Below, in pieces: positions 6,594-9,038 of a stretch of DNA of 9,038 bases. The stretch comes from Pseudomonadota bacterium. Lineage in GTDB: Bacteria; Pseudomonadota; Gammaproteobacteria; Xanthomonadales; Xanthomonadaceae. The notes beneath the pieces are model-generated. The model searched no databases. It saw nothing but the letters and a program-made list of their open reading frames with translations, and had not been told where the DNA came from. A program made the position numbers and the translations under genes. Position 1 is the stretch's first letter, and each line of letters begins with the position of its first letter. Location: the NCBI GenBank assembly GCA_023394655.1, contig JAEXAG010000009.1, positions 1 to 9,038 of the forward strand, given 5' to 3'.

Positions 6594-7070
6594 ATGCCTC
6601 GCACGACCGCCCGCCCCTGCGCTCGCGCACGCGGCTTCACCCTGGTGGAGCTGCTGGTGGTGATCGTGGTGATGGGCCTGCTCGGCACGGTCGTCGCGCT
6701 CACCCTGCCCGATGCCGGATCGCCGCTCACGCGCGAAGCCGATGCCTTGGCACTGCGGCTGGCACGCGCGCGCGATGAAGCGATCCTCGGCACCCGCGCG
6801 GTCCGCGCCACGCTGGATGCCGGTGGCTACCGTTTCGAGCAACGCGGCTTCGATGACTGGGCGCCGCTGCCGGCCGACGGCACGCTGGGCGATGGCCGCT
6901 GGCCGCGCGGCGTGCAACCGCAGCTGCCGGCGCGCGAGAACCGCGTGGTGATCGAGTGGGATGCGCTCGGCAATGCCGCATCCGCGCCGGTGGTGCTCGC
7001 CTCGGAAGGACGCCGCGCGACGATCCGGATCGAGGCCGACGGGAGCGTGCGAAGCGATGCGCCACGCTGA
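6594..7070 (+). CDS. gspH: T2SS minor pseudopilin GspH
   Basis: GspH is a minor pseudopilin thought to join the GspI-J-K tip to the GspG shaft. The 158-residue precursor has a 14-residue basic leader ending in Gly14, then FTLVELLVVIVVMGLLGTVV with Glu at mature position 5. The rest is a soluble beta-rich domain that I recognise only loosely, as expected for this variable family (WAPLPADGTLGDGRWPRGV, then RATIRIEADGSVR). It starts 15 bases after gspG. A GAGG at 6577-6580 is 13 bases from the ATG, so initiation is probably weak. Assignment as GspH rests on the prepilin N-terminus, the length and the position between gspG and gspI. Confidence 0.9.
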   Translation: MPRTTARPCARARGFTLVELLVVIVVMGLLGTVVALTLPDAGSPLTREADALALRLARARDEAILGTRAVRATLDAGGYRFEQRGFDDWAPLPADGTLGDGRWPRGVQPQLPARENRVVIEWDALGNAASAPVVLASEGRRATIRIEADGSVRSDAPR

Positions 7071-7416
7071 GGGCTTCACCCTGCTCGAGCTCCTGGTGGC
7101 GCTGGCGGTGTTTTCGCTGGCGGCACTGGCCCTGCTCAACCTCGGCGGCGAAGGCGCGCGCAGCGCGGCCATCGTCGAAAGCCGGCTGCTGGCCGACATC
7201 GTGGCGGAAAATCGCGCCATCGAAAGCCTGTACCAGCCACTGTCGGCACTGCAGGCCGCCCGCGAAGGCGAGGATCGCCAAGGCGATCGCGCATGGCAGT
7301 GGCGACGGGAGATCTCCAGCGCCGAAGACGGGTTGTGGCGGATCCGCGTGCAGGTGCAGGAGGCCGGCACGCGGCGGATCATCGCCGAGCGGGAACTCTT
7401 GAGGACCGAACGGTGA
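7057..7416 (+). CDS. gspI: T2SS minor pseudopilin GspI
   Basis: GspI is the minor pseudopilin that nucleates the tip complex with GspJ and GspK. The 119-residue precursor begins MRHAEG, is cut after Gly6, and continues FTLLELLVALAVFSLAALAL with Glu5 of the mature form. The soluble domain (VAENRAIESLYQPLSALQ, then WQWRREISS and LWRIRVQVQEAG) and the short length fit GspI. The frame runs open further upstream, but only ATG 7057 gives a prepilin leader of normal size. It overlaps gspH by 14 bases. A GGGAG at 7041-7045 lies 11 bases before the start, inside gspH. Confidence 0.93.
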   Translation: MRHAEGFTLLELLVALAVFSLAALALLNLGGEGARSAAIVESRLLADIVAENRAIESLYQPLSALQAAREGEDRQGDRAWQWRREISSAEDGLWRIRVQVQEAGTRRIIAERELLRTER

Positions 7417-8006
7417 AGCGGCAATCCGGCTTCAGCCTGCTGGAGATGATGGTCGCGCTGGTGATCTTCGCGCTGCTTTCAGCCGCCGGTGTCGGGGTGC
7501 TGGCGCAGGCCGCCGATGGCCGGGCGATCGTGCATGCACGCATGGCACGGCTCGGCGAACTGCAACGCGCGCGCGCGCTGCTGGCCGCGGATCTCGCCCA
7601 GGCAGCGCCACGCGCCACCCGCGAGGTCGGCGGCATGCGCCACCTGCCGGCGTTCTCGCCGCGTGGCGACCGGGCACCGGACCGGCTGTTCGCCATCGTC
7701 CGCCACGGCTGGGAAAACCCGGGCCAGGCCGCGCGTGCTTCGCTGCAATCGGTGGAATACCGGCTCGAAGGCGATCGCATCACCCGCGCCACGCGCACCG
7801 CGCTGGATGGCGTGCCCGCCGATGAAGCCCGCGTCGTCCTGGCCGGCGTGCACGATGTCCGCCTCGATTACCTCCACGAAGGCATCTGGCAGGACGGTTG
7901 GCCGGGCGGGCGCGAACGCCTGCCCGAAGCCCTGCGGCTGACGATGGAGGTGGACGGCATCGGCCGGCTGCAACAGGATTTCGCGATGTCGGGGCTGGGC
8001 GAATGA
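7413..8006 (+). CDS. gspJ: T2SS minor pseudopilin GspJ
   Basis: GspJ is part of the pseudopilus tip with GspI and GspK. The 197-residue precursor starts at GTG 7413 in a GTGA overlap with the gspI stop. A GAGG at 7401-7404 lies 8 bases upstream. The leader VKRQSG is cut after Gly6, followed by FSLLEMMVALVIFALLSAAG with mature Glu5. The soluble part (RARALLAADLAQAAPRATRE, then ASLQSVEYRLEGDRITRATR, then LPEALRLTMEVDGIGRLQQD) shows the usual GspJ layout, including the conserved LP.a(L/V) segment near the C-terminus. The length is normal. Confidence 0.94.
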   Translation: MKRQSGFSLLEMMVALVIFALLSAAGVGVLAQAADGRAIVHARMARLGELQRARALLAADLAQAAPRATREVGGMRHLPAFSPRGDRAPDRLFAIVRHGWENPGQAARASLQSVEYRLEGDRITRATRTALDGVPADEARVVLAGVHDVRLDYLHEGIWQDGWPGGRERLPEALRLTMEVDGIGRLQQDFAMSGLGE

Positions 8007-8977
8007 AGACGCCCGCCCGCCAGCATGGCGTCGCCCTGCTCACCGTGCTGCTGCTGGTACTGGTGATGTCCACGCTGCTGGTCGGCCTGCTCGACGACAT
8101 CCGCTTCGGCCTGCGGCGCAGCAGCAACTCCGAGACCGTGGCACAGGCGCGCTGGGATGCACTCGCGGCCGAGGCCTTCGCGCGCCGGCGGATCGATGCA
8201 CTCGCCGGGCTGCCCGCGGCTGCGGATGCAGCAGGCGGCAAGCGATCTTTCGTCCTGCCGGTCGAGCAGGGCTTGCTTGAAGCCAGCGTCGAGGATGCCA
8301 GCCACTGCTTCAACCTCAACAGCGTGGTGCAGGGCGCCAACGAATTCGTCGTGCGCCGTGAAGCCGGCGTCCGCCAGTACCTGGCCCTGCTGCAGGCGCT
8401 CGACATTCCCGAAGCCCATGCCCGCCAACTGGCCGACACGCTGGTGGACTGGATCGACGGCGACCAGCAGCCGCAGCCGCACGGCCACGAGGATGCCGCC
8501 TATCGCAGCGGGGGCGGCGGCTACCTGACCGCATCGACCCGGCTCGCCGAACCCAGCGAGCTGCGCGCCCTGCGCGGCTACGACCCCGACACCTACGCCC
8601 GCCTGCGCCCCTGGGTCTGCGCCCTGCCCGGCCACGCCCCCGCGCCGCTCAACGTCAACACCCTCCTGCCCGCTCAAGCCCCGCTGCTGGTGATGCTCAC
8701 CGGTGGCGCGCTGGATGTCGCCGCCGCGCAGGCAGTGATCGCTGCACGGCCGGCATCGGGCTGGCCGGACGTCACCGCCTTCTGGCGCGAACCGATGCTG
8801 CAGGCCCTCGCGCTCGACAACGCGATGCTTGCCCAGGCCGAAGTCCGGCCCCGGCTTTTCCGCCTGCACGTGCAGGTCACCCGCGGCCCGGCCCGGCTCG
8901 TGCTGGCCAGTCTGCTCGAACAGGGGGCAGATGGCCGCACGCGGCTGCTCTCCCGCCAGTGGAACACTCCCGAATGA
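8003..8977 (+). CDS. gspK: T2SS minor pseudopilin GspK
   Basis: GspK is the large minor pseudopilin that caps the pseudopilus tip. The 324-residue precursor starts at ATG 8003 in an ATGA overlap with gspJ. The leader MKTPARQHG is followed by VALLTVLLLVLVMSTLLVGL. Mature position 5 is Thr rather than Glu, which is the normal and diagnostic exception for GspK. Conserved GspK elements are HCFNLNSVV from H101, DWIDGD at 149-154 (probable calcium/alpha-domain region) and the LNVNT motif around 216-220. The usual C-terminal segment (RLFRLHVQVTRG, then ARLVLASLL) is also present. The length is within the family range and the frame is intact. Confidence 0.95.
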   Translation: MKTPARQHGVALLTVLLLVLVMSTLLVGLLDDIRFGLRRSSNSETVAQARWDALAAEAFARRRIDALAGLPAAADAAGGKRSFVLPVEQGLLEASVEDASHCFNLNSVVQGANEFVVRREAGVRQYLALLQALDIPEAHARQLADTLVDWIDGDQQPQPHGHEDAAYRSGGGGYLTASTRLAEPSELRALRGYDPDTYARLRPWVCALPGHAPAPLNVNTLLPAQAPLLVMLTGGALDVAAAQAVIAARPASGWPDVTAFWREPMLQALALDNAMLAQAEVRPRLFRLHVQVTRGPARLVLASLLEQGADGRTRLLSRQWNTPE

Positions 8978-9038
8978 ACATCCTGCTCGTCTGGCTGGAC
9001 GGTCAAGCGCCTTCCCCCCGCAGCCTGCTGCTCTCGCC
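8974..9038 (+). CDS. gspL: T2SS inner-membrane protein GspL, N-terminal fragment (cut by window end)
   Basis: ATG at 8974 overlaps the gspK stop as ATGA and opens a frame running off the right edge. Only about 21 residues are visible (MNILLVWLDGQ, then APSPRSLLLS). GspL is the inner-membrane protein whose cytoplasmic actin-like domain binds GspE, and its gene follows gspK in standard T2SS operons. The visible residues are compatible with the first strand of that domain but too few for proof. The call rests mainly on position and translational overlap. Confidence 0.75.
   Translation, partial: MNILLVWLDGQAPSPRSLLLS

Noticed and set aside
5087..6778. A 563-codon + strand frame overlapping gspF, gspG and gspH.
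   Set aside because: It is a shadow frame: Arg/Gly/Pro-rich, no family features, and running across three well-defined genes.
1..9038. tRNA or rRNA genes, CRISPR arrays, insertion sequences, attachment sites and riboswitches.
   Set aside because: I saw no regularly spaced repeats, transposase frames, terminal inverted repeats or structured RNA motifs. Almost the whole window is accounted for by one ordinary operon.

Overview
The window holds most of a type II secretion system (T2SS) operon of a high-GC Gram-negative bacterium. All genes are on the + strand, in the order gspC-D-E-F-G-H-I-J-K-L. The 3' end of a TonB-dependent receptor gene lies upstream. The strongly G/C-ending codons, the receptor's C-terminus and the gene order point to Xanthomonadaceae (Lysobacter/Luteimonas/Thermomonas-like) or a related lineage. 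The order, with gspC and gspD first, resembles the Xcs-type cluster of Xanthomonas. It does not resemble the Xps type, which starts with xpsE and has the secretin gene last. The taxon is inferred from memory of these families, not from a search.

Layout. Bases 3-452 are the end of an outer-membrane TonB-dependent receptor. A strong intrinsic terminator follows (465-501). Bases 502-591 are the only real upstream regulatory region of the gsp operon. They carry a TTGAAA element, a possible PhoB-type box and a weak -10. From 592 to the right edge the genes are packed with almost no spacing. Seven of nine junctions overlap, five by exactly 4 bases (TTGA, GTGA or ATGA) and two by 14 bases. The only gaps are F/G (21 bases) and G/H (15 bases). 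The one textbook Shine-Dalgarno sequence of the operon sits in front of gspG, the major pseudopilin. gspL begins at 8974 and is cut by the window edge.

How the parts work together. GspD is the outer-membrane secretin channel. GspC links it to the inner-membrane platform through its HR domain and also carries a PDZ domain. GspE is the cytoplasmic ATPase, expected to be recruited by GspL, and GspF is the polytopic platform protein. GspG is the major pseudopilin. GspH, I, J and K are minor pseudopilins forming the pseudopilus tip. GspM, perhaps GspN, and a prepilin peptidase GspO are expected outside the window.

The system is a known one. I see no undescribed system here. The points worth a second look are the possible phosphate-responsive promoter, an 8-codon upstream ORF that ends on the gspC start, the uneven translational design, and a few lineage-type departures from the best-studied Gsp proteins (GspG kink proline, GspF hinge, GspD insertion and tail).
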